From contig CM049320.1 in assembly GCA_026874595.1 (NCBI GenBank), positions 2,261,501 to 2,325,500 of the forward strand: 64,000 nt of DNA. The letters are read 5' to 3'. The notes under the pieces were generated by a model, which made no database searches, was not told where the DNA came from, and saw nothing but the letters and a program-made list of their open reading frames with translations. Below, in pieces: positions 1 through 14,900 of this stretch (within the stretch, counting starts at the first letter, position 1; every line of letters begins with the position of its first letter). Origin of the DNA: Sipunculus nudus. Lineage: Eukaryota; Annelida; Sipuncula; Golfingiida; Sipunculidae. Position numbers and translations under genes: made by a program.

Positions 1-3000
1 TTGAATATTAAATCCCATATGATATTTAATAAATCAAATGTGATATTAAAAAAATTCTTTCAAATTAGATAAATCCCATATAACATTAAATAAATATGTA
101 ACAATTTTGTGTAGAAAACATCATCTATGTAGTACATATAATAAAAGTCATGGTCATTACAGGTAAATCTGATTTTAATTACAGTCATACCTTAATGGTC
201 AGATGATCAACTTGATAACTTCCTGCTGGCTATTACATATAACATGATTTATCATCATTAAGGGTCAGATGTCATTTTATCGTATGGAAGTACTTCAGAT
301 GGTAGAATGAAGTATTGTGTTTGGATGTGGTACATATTAGTATATTATATTAGTATGGTCAGTATATGTTGAATAGGATTTTGTATAAATCAAATGTGAC
401 AGGCAGGCATTGGTTCTCTTATGTTAATAATGTTAAGTAGTTTTATCTGAGTGCAATATTGCATGCCGTCAGATGCATTGTGGGAAAGCATAATGAGCGG
501 ATTACATCATGAAGAACCAACTGCAGGACCAGTATTTTAGAGTAAGATTTTCATGAAATTCTCTACCTTACAGTGAAATTGGGCAAACTTATAGTTCTCC
601 TAGAATCAAGAAAACTTGGATTACATTGGGCAAGTTTGGGCAAAATGCATGAAAATCCCACTAGACCCTTTAAAAAGATGGGTCAGTTCATCACACATAG
701 AGGTTGTCATGGGAACTGTTAAAGTGGAAAGAGAAAGCCACACCTGGCACTGAGGACATTAAAGTTATTATTAATGCAGGTAATTTAGCAGTAAATGCAC
801 AAAAGAAAACAAAATTGTCTTGAAGAGAGCATTAATGGTAGGAACCAGTTATCAAATTATGTTAGATGATGAACAGAAAAAAAAACGGCCAATGATTGAT
901 TATTAATTGAATATTTTAAGAACCTTCTATATTTTAACATGAAATCTGCTGTATAGAATAATACATAAAATATTCTGTCTGGCATGTACATTTCACTGAC
1001 AGGTCAAGGTAATGGCCAGGTGTGTGACACTTGTTTACTGTACAACGGTTGTACAAGGGCCAGTTTTAATGCTTTTCACTACCTCATGTGGCCCATCTTT
1101 CTTATACCTCCCACAGGATTACAGGATAATAAGCTCAGACAGTCGTTCAGACAGACGTCAAATAACAAGGCACATTTTGAAACCATTGGACCTATGAATC
1201 CAAAATGCTACATACAGTTATATGTGACCAATTTCTGATACCAAACCAGAAACTTAGTAATTGTGATAATGTTCCTTCAAAATATTAAGGAAAAACCTCC
1301 ATTTCCTGTTAAAAACCCATTATTACACTTCAAGACTGCACACCGTGAAAACCACTGTTGCTGTTTTGTTCATATTTGGCGTAACTATTCTTGCATATAT
1401 TTCCTATATACAAGCCAGAAATTAGGTCAGTATTGCATAATTTTTAGAAGTTATGGACATCAATATAATCAGCAAGCAGTCATCGATATAATCTATTCAT
1501 CGGCACACCAGTAGTCATTATATGGTTTGGAGTTTATTCAGTATGACTCTTACTTACAGATTTCTAATTCATTTTGTGTGTGTCTAAGGCCAAATGTAAA
1601 TGGTTTCTTAGGCACCACTTGCATCAGTTGTGACCTACAGCATCAAAAGTTGGAGAGTGTGTTTACAGGTTTCTTGCTGAACTTTCATTTGGATAAAAAG
1701 TTCCACACGATTTCCAACCTGACGCTGAGCAACGGAGATTACCAGAGATTGACAGACATTAATTCATGAAGCTATTCAAAAATAAATGTTGGCAACAGCA
1801 TTTTTGTTAGGTTTCAAAAATCTAATAAATTTAATATGTAAAATACATAGAAATTATTGCAAACTGGCCCTGGAAAATCAGAATTCAATTACCGGTACCT
1901 GTTGAATATTTTTTTTTATTTAGGATAAATTATAGAATTCTGGTTCTCAGTTTTAAATTTTTAACAGTGTTTCAAAGAATGGTGTTCAGACATATGACGC
2001 TCTACTGTACCTTTTTTGTTAGTAGACATTTACAAATTCTAAGTTCCTGTGACTCAGACATTAATTCTTTTCAAGAAAATAAAGTAATAATATTTTTTTT
2101 ATTTTTTTATGAGGTGTTTTGACCTGTTTAGTAAAACAGTTATCATAAAGTTGTCTCCTGATCAAATGAACTTGTTATGGTAAATTTATAATCACACATT
2201 GATATCTGAAGTAAAATGCCTGTGGAACCAACCTTTACGTTTGGCCAAACATTTTCATCTAATCAGGTTTTGGCTCTAAATTGGCTTTCTGGTTCTTGCT
2301 CATTTAAAGTTATGAACTTAAAAAGCCAGATAATGTACATTATCAGTTAGATTTTGTAATATAAAAGTGAATATAAAGGTGTCATATTAACAATTATAAT
2401 CAGATTATCATTTTAGATGTGGATAAAAAACATTGTCTAGCTTTGAATTAAAGAAGACAATATTTGCCAAATTGAAAAAAAATTAAGACCAACATTGTCA
2501 GCTTTCACTGAAGTACAGTGAATGAATATTCCAATTCTTTTGTACCACGATCAGTGTTCATCAAACTTGTCATTGTTAAAGTGTTAAGTGTCTGCCTTTT
2601 AGCTAATTTTATACAATTAGTGAAACAAATTATAAATATAAATATACATTAAAATAAATGTTTAATTGCCTCATGAACTGTGATCCATTTTCTTGAATTT
2701 TAATAAGTTTCTAAGCAGCAAATATTAAATAACTTTTAACTAGTTTTTATTGTGCACCCTCATTGAAAGATCATACAGTATGAAAGGGTGGGAAAAGTTC
2801 AAACAGAGTAGACACATTAAGTTATAATTTGTATATAGACTAAAAAAAGATAAATTAATTACTGTTAATATACAAGAAAATCAAGAGTTTCTGAAAGGCT
2901 GTACACTGAAACTTGAAGCTACAGCAACTAAAACAAATCATTTTACATCTCAGTTGGTGAAATCGAAGTTTCATTTAAACAAAATGACTAATTCTGTGCA

Positions 3001-3046
3001 TATACCATTCTAGATTAATATAGCTGTTTGAGAAATGTATTTTTTT
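1..3046. other. Non-coding DNA, probably CLCN6 intron
   Basis: AT-rich sequence with no exon I can recognise in any frame; the few open frames are short and resemble no family. It lies upstream of a CLCN6 penultimate exon on the same strand, so it is probably intron of that gene, but this is inference because no upstream CLCN6 exon is visible in the window. A degenerate repeat copy is annotated separately at 1155-1480. Confidence 0.5.
1155..1480 (+). mobile_element. Degenerate fragment of HINE-like repeat
   Basis: Seen: a stretch beginning near the words for 'aacaaggcac attttgaaac' and running through 'ttaaggaaaaacctcc' matches, with many differences, the start of the element at 16503 and the reverse complement of the element near 49.8-49.9 kb. 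No intact ends are visible here, so it is an old internal fragment. Inference: a relic of the same non-autonomous family. Confidence 0.5.
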
Positions 3047-4256
3047 ATGCCCCCGCCACAAAGTGGCTGGGGCATATAGTTTTACCCATGTCCGTCATTC
3101 TGTCATTCCGTCATTCCGTCATTCCGAAATCAAACAGTTGTACAGACTTTTTTTCGCAATGCCTGCACATATTGGCCTGATTTTTGGTGTGTGGGCAGAT
3201 AATGACCAGTTACAGATCGAGTTCGCGTTTCGTCCCGATTGACCTACTTTTGACTGTTTTACGGCTCCTTAACTTAGAAAATTTCATGAAAAATAGAAAT
3301 TTTCATGACAAATACACATGTACGGACTTTTTTTCGCAATGCCTGCAGATATTGGCCTGATTTTTGGTGTGTGGGCAGATATTGACCAGTTACAGATCAA
3401 GTTCGCGTTTCGTCCCGGTTGACCTATTTTTGACCGTTTTATGGTTCTTGAACATAGAAAATTTCATGAAAAATAGAAATTTTCATGACAAACACACATG
3501 TATGGACTTTTTTTCGCAATGCCTGCAGATATTGGCCTGATTTTTGTTGTGTAGGCAGATAATGACCAGTTACAGATCGAGTTCGCGTTTCATCCCGATT
3601 GACCTACTTTTGACTGTTTTACGGATCCTTAACTTAGAAAATTTCATGAAAAATAGAAATTTTCATGACAAATACACATGTACAGACTTTTTTTCGCAAT
3701 GCCTGCAGATATTGGCCTGATTTTTTATGTGTGGGCAGATATTGACCAGTTACAGATCAAGTTCGCGTTTCGTCCTGGTTGACCTACTTTTGACCGTTTT
3801 ATGGCTCTTGAACATAGAAAATTTCATGAAAAATATAAATGTTCATGACAAATACACATGTACGGACTTTTTTTCGCAATGCCTGCAGATATTGGCCTGA
3901 TTTTTGGTGTGTGGGCAGATAATGACTAGTTACAGATCGAGTTTGCTTTTCATCCCAGTTGACATATTTTTAACCATATGACACCGATCCTGAACATAGA
4001 CAATTTCATAAAAGACAGAAATTTTTTATGAAAAATGCACATGTATGGACTTTTTTTCACAATGCCTGCAGATACTGGCCTGATTTTTGGTGTGTTGCTT
4101 GATAATGACCCGTATCGGATCAAGTTTGCATTTTGCCCTTGTTGACCTACTTTTGACCATACGACACCTCCCGAACTTAAAAAAAATTTACAAAATTTAA
4201 CAAATGTTTCTAATTTGCCCCAGGCGGGGGCATTCGTGTCGTTCCGACACATCTAG
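3047..4256 (+). mobile_element. Helitron/HINE-like non-autonomous element with 180-bp core repeats
   Basis: The left end, 3047-3075, folds as a hairpin (ATGCCCC and GCCAC pair with GTGGC and GGGGCAT). It is followed by a short ATTCCGTC microsatellite and then about six tandem copies of a 180-bp unit, with the landmark 'ttttttcgcaatgcctgca' recurring near 3149, 3329, 3509, 3689, 3869 and about 4049. The right end carries a perfect hairpin, GTGTCG-TTC-CGACAC (4236-4250), two bases, then CTAG (4253-4256) followed by T, which is the classical Helitron 3' terminus. GGCGGGGGCAT (4223-4233) is the inverse of the left-end ATGCCCCCGCC. No transposase or Rep/helicase is encoded, so it is non-autonomous. 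The microsatellite plus core-repeat plan matches the bivalve pearl/HINE type. Confidence 0.72.
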
Positions 4257-4914
4257 TTTAAGAATCACAATGGCACATGGTCAAACACAAACTGAACCTG
4301 CAAGAAGGTTAACAGATTTAGTCAGGATGTCATTAAAAAATATAATTACTGACACCAGGTTACCAATATATCACATTATTCACTGACTGGTAACAAATCA
4401 GCAATTAAACGCGTTACTAAACTGGAATGATACAGAGGTTTTCATATTGACCTAAAAATATCTGCTTCAGTGTGTGTGGGATGATGGAGAATGCCAAACA
4501 AGCATTCGCATGGCTAAATAAATTGACCGATGTCGAGTATTAAAACCATTACTGATTCATTTATCACCTGTAAATGATCCCCAACAAGACTTTAGGTCAA
4601 GAAAACATGATTTTCTGCCTTATTTCTGTTAAATAATCACAGCAGAGGTTATAATCGCTCTCACTAATTTGGATTAAAAATGCTGGTCGCCGGGGTAGAG
4701 AACCCAAATCACCGAGCAAGTATTTGTGGCCACCTAAATTAAACAGGAGTCACAGCCATTTGCTTGGTGTGTCTTTTGTTATTTATTGATGTTGTGACAG
4801 ACTTAATGAATGTAAAGGCAGTGCTGCAAGACACTGAGCAGCTCTCACAGCCCAGCCACCATGAAGCAGTAGACCAGCCAGCAACTGTTGTGCTGTTTAC
4901 TCTCCTATCAATCA
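4257..4914. other. Non-coding spacer
   Basis: No coding exon, RNA gene or clear repeat is recognised here. The last part, from about 4915, grades into the 34-bp minisatellite. Presumed CLCN6 intron. Confidence 0.4.
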
Positions 4915-7515
4915 CATCAGAAGCTGTGCCTCACAGTCTCACACAAAGACCATTACATCACTCTCATCACAGTCACATGAAGACTATGTCATCACTCTCC
5001 TGACAGTCACATGAAGACCATGCCATCACTCTCCTGACAGCCACACGAACACCATGCCATCACTCTCCTAACAGTCACAGGAAGACCAATGATTGCCATC
5101 ATTCTCCTGACAGTCACACGAACACCATGCCATCACTCTCCTAACAGTCACACAAAGACCATTTCATCACTCTCATCACAGTCACTTGAAGACTATGTCA
5201 TCACTCTCCTGACAGTCACATGAACACCATGCCATCACTCTCCTAACAGTCACACGAAGACCATGCCATCACTCTCCTGACAGCTACATGAAGACCATGC
5301 CATCACTCTCATCACAGTAACTTGAAGACCATGTCGTCACTCTCTTCACAGTCACATGAAGACCATGTCATCACTCTCATCACAGTCACATGAAGACCAT
5401 GTCATCACTCTCATCACAGTTACATGAAGACCATGTCATCACTCTCATCACAGTCACATGAAGACCATGCCATCACTCTCATCACAGTCACATGAAGACC
5501 ATGTCATCACTCTCATTACAGTCACATGAAGACCATGCCGTCACTCTCATCACAGTCACTTGAAGACCATGTCGTCACTCTCTTCACAGTCACATGAAGA
5601 CCATGTCATCACTCTCATCACAGTCACATGAAGACCATGTCATCACTCTCATCACAGTCACATGAAGACCATGTCGTCACTCTCATCACAGTCACTTGAA
5701 GACCATGTCATCACTCTCTTCACAGTCACATGAAGACCATGTCATCACTCTCATCACAGTCACATGAAGACCATGCAGTCACTCTCCTGACAGACACTTG
5801 AAGACCATGTCGTTACTCTCTTCACAGTCACATAAAGATCATGTCATCTCTGTCCTCATGTTCACATGAAGACCATTTCATCATTCTCCTGACAATCACA
5901 TGAAGACCATGTCATCACTCTCCTGACAGCCACAAGAAGACCATGCCATCACTCTCCTGACAGCCACAAGAAGACCATGCCATCACTCTCCTGACAGCCA
6001 GATGAAGACCATGTCATCACTCTCCTAACAGTCACATGAAAACCATGCAATCGCTCTCCTATTAGTCATACAGTCATATGAAGGTCATGCCATCAATCTC
6101 CTGTCAGTCACATGAAAACCATGCCATCACTCTCCTCATAGTCATATGAACACCATGCCATCACTCTCCTAACAGTCACATGAAGACAATGCCATCACTC
6201 TCCTCATAGTCATATGAAGACCATGCCATCATTCTCCTAACAGTCACATGAACACCATGCCATCACTCTCCTGACAATCACATGAAGACCATGTCATCAC
6301 TCTCCTGACAGCCACAAGAAGACCATGCCATCACTCTCCTGACAGCCACAAGAAGACCATGCCATCACTCTCCTGACAGCCAGATGAAGACCATGTCATC
6401 ACTCTCCTAACAGTCACATGAAAACCATGCAATCACTCTCCTATTAGTCATACAGTCATATGAAGATCATGCCATCAATCTCCTGTCAGTCACATGAAAA
6501 CCATGCCATCACTCTCCTCATAGTCATATGAACACCATGCCATCACTCTCTTAACAGTCACATGAAGACCATGCCATCACTCTCCTCATAGTCATATGAA
6601 GACCATGCCATCATTCTCCTAACAGTCACATGAACACCATGCCATCACTCTCTTAACAGTCACATGAAGACCATGTGATCACTCTCCTTACAGTCACATG
6701 AAGACCATGCCATCACTCTCCTAACAGTCACATGAAGACCATGGCATCACTCTCCTAACAGTCACATGAAGACCATGCCATCACTCTCCTAACAGTCACA
6801 TGAAAACCATGCCATCACTCTCCACATAGTCATATGAAGACCATACCATCATTCTCCTAACAGTCACATGAAAACCATGCCATCACTCTCCTAACAGTCA
6901 CATGAAGACCATGCCATCACTCTTCTAACAGTCACATGAAGACCATGCCATCACTCTCCACATAGTCATATGAAGACCATACCATCATTCTCCTAACAGT
7001 CACATGAAAACCATGCCATCACTCTCCTGTCAGTCACATGAAGACCATGCCATCACTCTCCTAACAGTCACATGAAAACCATGCCATCACTCTCCTAACA
7101 GTCACATGAAGACCATGCCATCACTCTCCTGGCAGTCACATGAAGACCATGCCATCACTCTCCTCACAGTCACATGAATACCATGCCATCACTCTCCTCA
7201 CAGTCACATGAAGACCATGGCATCACTCTCCTAACAGTCACATGAAGACCATGCCATCACTCTCCTAACAGTCACATGAAGACCATGGCATCACTCTCCT
7301 AACAGTCACATGAAGACCATGCCATCACTCTCCTAACAGTCACATGAAAACCATGCCATCACTCTCCACATAGTCATATGAAGACCATACCATCATTCTC
7401 CTAACAGTCACATGAAAACCATGCCATCACTCTCCTAACAGTCACATGAAGACCATGCCATCACTCTCCTGGCAGTCACATGAAGACCATGCCATCACTC
7501 ACCTCATAGTCAAGT
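4915..7515 (+). repeat. 34-bp minisatellite, about 75 copies
   Basis: Tandem units built around 'cagtcacatgaagaccatg' followed by 'ccatcactctcctaa'; successive 'tgaagacc' words are 34 bp apart (for example 5357 and 5391). Copies vary at a few positions. There are larger duplications: a block of several units starting near 5891 recurs near 6274, and a block containing 'ctccacatagtcatatg' recurs near 6813, 6955 and 7363. Because 34 is not a multiple of three, no frame stays open across the array and it is not coding. Each unit holds a pyrimidine tract followed by CTAACAG or CTGACAG, which looks like a 3' splice site on the + strand, the strand of CLCN6. Confidence 0.9.
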
Positions 7516-8943
7516 AAGGATCTGTGCTTCACTGTAGACATTTTTCTACACTGTACATTTACTGTTACACTGGACATCTCATCTACTCTCCTGACAGTCA
7601 TACAAAATATATGCCATCACTGTCCTCACAGATACACAAAGACCATGTCATCCCTATCCTCAAAATCTCACACTCTTGTATTTAGAGTGTCAGAGCTCTG
7701 GGTGGAAAGTTGCTCCCCCTTTCTACAAGCACTCCCAGGTAGATACTTTTCAACACCGTACACTCGCTATTATATTTGAGTTACCACTTAAACTTCAGAT
7801 ATGTTGATGCTCTTGGGATTAACTGATGAATTAACTGCGAGAATTCTTGTGAAATATACATGAGACCTGGACACTGGTTAGATCTAAATTCTCATCTCAT
7901 GCAGATTCTAATTAATATGCACCAAATGTAATGATTGTGAATTTGAATAAATGCAATTAATGTAAATACTGTGTTAATGAAGCAGTGTTGCTGTAATAAA
8001 TGATGGCTTTAATATCATTACCTTTAATAAACGACTTCACGCTGCTTTATCGTGTTTGATTGACAGTCAGGGTGATTTTAATGGGGGGTTTTCTTTTTTA
8101 AACAAAGGGATGGAAATGTAGTTGGTCTTTAATTTTAACAATCACCAGATATAGATGATGTTGATTACAACTCTTTGTGGTTACTATGGAAGCTGGTCTG
8201 ATTTTGCTTTCAGAAAATTCTCTTTTGTAAATGTTTGTGATAGTTCAATATTTTCCCAAACCATAGGAATGGAACTTTCACTTGTGCTTTATGTTTGTGT
8301 GTTTGTTTGTCTCATTGTTAGTTTCTCATTTGCATATAGTTTTGAAAACACTCCTTACCTAGCGATCTACATTCCTTACACAGCAGTTATACACTGCAGT
8401 TGATGGTCTGATTACACCAGTTCTGGCAAAGTGCCAAGATTTAGAGAAGCAAGAGAGGGATGTAATGGATGTACAACTTTAAGCTGGATACATACACACT
8501 GCAACAGTGATCTCATTGCATGGTCTAATTACAGTTCTTTTCTTTGTGCCAGCCCTGTGGTGACACCCAGAAAATATTGCTATCCAAAGCAGCTTGGGGA
8601 TTAAGAAAGAGTGGAATGTATACCAGTGGTCATGCTGCATTAAATCCATAACTCCTTCAACTTAACACTGCTTGCTGAAGCACAGTCTTCCAACATTAGC
8701 CAATAGTAATTGTATACAGACTCCTGCTTTACACATGTATTAGTGCAAAACATAATTTTACCTTGTGCATGAGGGAATGCACATGAAAAAAATGAATTAA
8801 AACAAATTCACACTAAAATTCATTGAAAAAATCATGCAATTTGAAATGTGTAATGAAAGGGTACTATTTTTTCAGATTTGATTTCTGAAAAATGTTTTGA
8901 AATGAAATGAAGCAAATTAATATCTAAATAATTATTTTTAAAA
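7516..8943. other. Non-coding spacer between two minisatellites
   Basis: No exon, RNA or repeat family is recognised. An open frame at 8155-8403 has no recognisable domain and low-complexity hydrophobic content, so it is treated as chance. Presumed CLCN6 intron. Confidence 0.4.
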
Positions 8944-11900
8944 TGACATATGTTCATACAGACATGCTGGTTTCTTCAATCAGGTCTTGAAATGTTGATA
9001 CAGACATGCTTGTTTGTTCAATCAGGTCCTGACACATGTTCATACAGACATGCTGGTTTGTTCACTCAGGTCCTGACAACTAAGTTCATACAGACATGCT
9101 AATTTGTTCAATCAGGTCCTGACACATGTTCATACAGACATGCTAATTTGTTCAATCAGGTCCTGACATATGTTCATACAGACATGCTATTTTGTTCAAT
9201 CAGGTCCTGACATATGTTCATACAGACATGCTAATTTGTTCAATCAGGTCTTGACATATGTTCATACAGACATGCTGGTTTGTTCACTCAGGTCTTGACA
9301 ATTTAGTTCATATAGACATGCTAGTTTGTTCAATCAGGCCCTTATACATGTTCATATAGACAAGCTGTTTGTTCAATCAGGTCCTGACATGTTCATACAG
9401 ACATGCTGGTTAGTTCAATCAGGTCCTGACACATGTTCATACAGACATGCTAATTTGTTCAATCAGGTCCTGACATATGTTCATACAGACATGTTGGTTT
9501 GTTCACTCAGGTTTTGACAATTAAGTTCATATAGACATGCTAGTTTGTTCAATCAGGTCCTTATACATGTTCATATAGACAAGCTGTTTGTTCAATCAGG
9601 TCCTGACACATGTTCATACAGAAATGCTAGTTTGTTCAATCAGGTCCTGACACATGTTCATACAGACATGCTGGTCTGCTCAATCAAGTCCTGACGCATG
9701 TTCATACAGAAATGCTAGTTTGTTCAATCAGGTCCTGACACGTTCATACAGACATGCTAGTTTGGTCAATCAGGTCCTGACATGTTCATACAGACCTGCT
9801 AGTTTGTTCAATCAGGTCCTGACACATGTTCATACAGACCTGCTAGTTTGTTCAATCAGGTCCTGACATGTTCATACAGACCTAATAGTTTGTTCAATCA
9901 GGTCGTGATATGTTCATACAGACCTGCTAGTTTGTTAATCAGGTCCTGACACATGTTCATACAGACCTACTAGTTTGTTCATTCAGGTCCTGACACATGT
10001 TCATACAGACCTGCTGGTTTGTTCAATCAGGTCCTGACACGTGTTCATACAGACTGGCTAGTTTGTTCATCAGGTCCTGACATGTTCATACAGCAGGCTG
10101 GTTTGTTCACTCAGGTCCTGACACATGTTCATACAGACATGCTAATTTGTTCAATCAGGTCCTGACACATGTACAAACAGACCTGCTAGTTTGTTCAATC
10201 AGGTCCTGACACGTTCATTCAGACATGCTAGTTTGTTCAATCAGGTCCTGACACATATTTATACAGACATGCTAGTTTGTTCAATCAGGTCCTGACACAT
10301 GTTCATACAGACCTGCTGGTTTGTTCAATCAGGTCCTGACACGTGTTCATACAGACTGGCTAATTTGTTCATCAGGTCCTGACATGTTTATACAGACATG
10401 CTGGTTTGTTCACTCAGGTCCTGACACATGTTCATACAGACATGCTAATTTGTTCAATCAGGTCCTGACACATGTACAAACAGACCTGCTAGTTTGTTCA
10501 ATCAGGTCCTGACACGTTCATACGGACATGCTAGTTTGTTCAATTAGGTCCTGACACATGTTCATACAGACCTGCTAGTTTGTTCACACAGGTCCTGACA
10601 CATCCATACAGACATGCTAGTTTGTTTATTCAGGTCCTGACACATTCATACAGACATGCTAGTTTATTCACTCAGGTCCTGACAATTAAGTTCATACAGA
10701 CATGCTAGTTTGTTCAATCAGGTCTTAATACGTGTTCATTTAGAAATGCTGGGTTATTCAATCAGGTCCTGACACGTTCATACAGATCTGCTAGTTTGTT
10801 CAATCAGGTCCTGACATATGTTCATACAGACCTGCTTGTTTGTTCACTCAGGTCCTGACACATGTTCATACAGACATGCTGGTTTGTTCAATCAGGTCCT
10901 GACACATTATCATACAGACATGCTGGTTTGTTAAATTAGATCCTGACACATTTTCATACAGACATGCTTATTTGTTCAATCAGATCCTGACACATGTCCA
11001 TACAGACATGCTGGTTTGTTCAATCAGGTCTGACACATGTTCATACAGACATGCTTATTTGTTCTATCAGGTCCTGACATATGTTTATACTAACATGCTA
11101 GTTTGTTCAATCAGGTCCTGACACGTGTTCTACAGACATGCTAGTTGTTCACTCAGGTCCTGACAACTTAGTTCATATAGAACTGCTAATTTGTTCAATC
11201 AGGTACTTATATACATTCATAGAGACATGCTGGTTAGTTCATTTAGGTCCTTACACATGTTCATACAGACATGCTTATTTGTTCAATCAGATCCTGACAC
11301 ACGTCCATACAGACATGCTGGTTTGTTCAATCAGGTCTGACACATGTTCATACAGACATGCTTATTTGTTCTATCAGGTCCTGACATTTGTTTATACAGA
11401 CATGCTCGTTTGTTCAATCAGGTTCTGACACCTGTTCATACAGACATGCTAGTTCATTCAATCAGGTCCTGACATGTGTTCATACAGACATGCTAGTTGT
11501 TCACTCAGGTCCTGACAACTAAGTTCATATAGAACTGCTAATTTGTTCAATCAGGTTCTTATATACATTCATAGAGACATGCTGGTTAGTTCATTCAGGT
11601 ACTGACACATGTTCATACAGACCTGCTAGTTTTTTCAATCAGGTCCTGACACATATTTATACAGACATGCTAGTTTGTTCAATCAGGTCCTGACACATGT
11701 TCATACAGACCTGCTAGTTTGTTCAATCAGGTCCTGACATGTTCATACAGACCTAATAGTTTGTTCAATCAGGTCGTGATATGTTCATACAGACCTGCTA
11801 GTTTGTTAATCAGGTCCTGACACATGTTCATACAAACCTACTAGTTTGTTCAATCAGGTCCTGACACATGTTCATACAGACCTGCTGGTTTGTTCAATCA

Positions 11901-14900
11901 GGTCTTGACACGTGTTCATACAGACTGGCTAGTTTGTTCATCAGGTCCTGACATGTTCATACAGACATGCTGGTTTGTTCACTCAGGTCCTGACACATGT
12001 TCATACAGACATGCTAATTTGTTCAATCAGGTCCTGACACATGTACAAACAGACCTGCTAGTTTGTTCAATCAGGTCCTGACACGTTCATACAGACATGC
12101 TAGTTTGTTCAATCAGGTCCTGACACATATTTATACAGACATGCTAGTTTGTTCAATCAGGTCCTGACACATGTTCATACAGACCTGCTGGTTTGTTCAA
12201 TCAGGTCCTGACACGTGTTCATACAGACTGGCTAGTTTGTTCATCAGGTCCTGACATGTTTATACAGACATGCTGGTTTGTTCACTCAGGTCCTGACACA
12301 TGTTCATACAGACATGCTAATTTGTTCAATCAGGTCCTGACACATGTACAAACAGACCTGCTAGTTTGTTCAATCAGGTCCTGACACGTTCATACAGACA
12401 TGCTAGTTTGTTCAATCAGGTCCTGACACATATTTAAACAGACATGCTAGTTTGTTCAATCAGGTCCTGACACATGTTCATACAGACCTGCTGGTTTGTT
12501 CAATCAGGTCCTGACACGTGTTCATACAGACTGGCTAGTTTGTTCATCAGGTCCTGACATGTTTATACAGACATGCTGGTTTGTTCACTCAGGTCCTGAC
12601 ACATGTTCATACAGACATGCTAATTTGTTCAATCAGGTCCTGACACATGTACAAACAGACCTGCTAGTTTGTTCAATCAGGTCCTGACACGTTCATACGG
12701 ACATGCTAGTTTGTTCAATCAGGTCCTGACACATGTTCATACAGACCTGCTAGTTTGTTCACACAGGTCCTGACACATCCATACAGACATGCTAGTTTGT
12801 TTATTCAGGTCCTGACACATTCATACAGACATGCTAGTTTATTCACTCAGGTCCTGACAATTAAGTTCATACAGACATGCTAGTTTGTTCAATCAGGTCT
12901 TAATACGTGTTCATTTAGAAATGCTGGGTTATTCAATCAGGTCCTGACACGTTCATACAGATCTGCTAGTTTGTTCAATCAGGTCCTGACATATGTTCAT
13001 ACAGACCTGCTTGTTTGTTCACTCAGGTCCTGACACATGTTCATACAGACATGCTGGTTTGTTCAATCAGGTCCTGACACATTATCATACAGACATGCTG
13101 GTTTGTTAAATTAGATCCTGACACATTTTCATACAGACATGCTTATTTGTTCAATCAGATCCTGACACATGTCCATACAGACATGCTGGTTTGTTCAATC
13201 AGGTCTGACACATGTTCATACAGACATGCTTATTTGTTCTATCAGGTCCTGACATATGTTTATACTAACATGCTAGTTTGTTCAATCAGGTCCTGACACG
13301 TGTTCTACAGACATGCTAGTTGTTCACTCAGGTCCTGACAACTTAGTTCATATAGAACTGCTAATTTGTTCAATCAGGTACTTATATACATTCATAGAGA
13401 CATGCTGGTTAGTTCATTTAGGTCCTGACACATGTTCATACAGACATGCTTATTTGTTCAATCAGATCCTGACACACGTCCATACAGACATGCTGGTTTG
13501 TTCAATCAGGTCTGACACATGTTCATACAGACATGCTTATTTGTTCTATCAGGTCCTGACATATGTTTATACAGACATGCTCGTTTGTTCAATCAGGTTC
13601 TGACACCTGTTCATACAGACATGCTAGTTCATTCAATCAGGTCCTGACGTGTTCATACAGACATGCTAGTTGTTCACTCAGGTCCTGACAACTAAGTTCA
13701 TATAGAACTGCTAATTTGTTCAATCAGGTTCTTATATACATTCATAGAGACATGCTGGTTAGTTCATTCAGGTACTGACACATGTTCATACAGACCTGCT
13801 AGTTTTTTCAATCAGGTCCTGACACATATTTATACAGACATGCTAGTTTGTTCAATCAGGTCTTTATACATGTTCATTTAGAAATGCTGGGTTATTCAAT
13901 CAGGTCCTGACATATGTTCATACAGACATGCTGGTTTCTTCAATCAGGTCCTGACACATCCATACAGACATGCTGGTTTGTTTATTCAGGTCCTGACACA
14001 TTCATACAGACATGCTAGTTTATTCACTCAGGTCCTGACAATTAAGTTCATACAGACATGCTAGTTTGTTCAATCAGGTCTTAATACGTGTTCATTTAGA
14101 AATGCTGGGTTATTCAATCAGGTCCTGACACGTTCATACAGATCTGCTTGTTTGTTCAATCAGGTCCTGACATATGTTCATACAGACCTGCTTGTTTGTT
14201 CACTCAGGTCCTGACACATGTTCATACAGACATGCTGGTTTGTTCAATCAGGTCCTGACACATTATCATACAGACATGCTGGTTTGTTAAATTAGATCCT
14301 GACACATTTTCATACAGACATGCTTATTTGTTCAATCAGATCCTGACACATGTCCATACAGACATGCTGGTTTGTTCAATCAGGTCTGACACATGTTCAT
14401 ACAGACATGCTTATTTGTTCTATCAGGTCCTGACATATGTTTATACTAACATGCTAGTTTGTTCAATCAGGTCCTGACACGTGTTCTACAGACATGCTAG
14501 TTGTTCACTCAGGTCCTGACAACTTAGTTCATATAGAACTGCTAATTTGTTCAATCAGGTACTTATATACATTCATAGAGACATGCTGGTTAGTTCATTT
14601 AGGTCCTGACACATGTTCATACAGACATGCTTATTTGTTCAATCAGATCCTGACACACGTCCATACAGACATGCTGGTTTGTTCAATCAGGTCTGACACA
14701 TGTTCATACAGACATGCTTATTTGTTCTATCAGGTCCTGACATATGTTGATACAGACATGCTCGTTTGTTCAATCAGGTTCTGACACCTGTTCATACAGA
14801 CATGCTAGTTCATTCAATCAGGTCCTGACATGTGTTCATACAGACATGCTAGTTGTTCACTCAGGTCCTGACAACTAAGTTCATATAGAACTGCTAATTT

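Noticed and set aside
11138-14784. 96-codon frames repeated three times
   Set aside because: Copies inside the 44-bp minisatellite higher-order repeat; no start context or domain.
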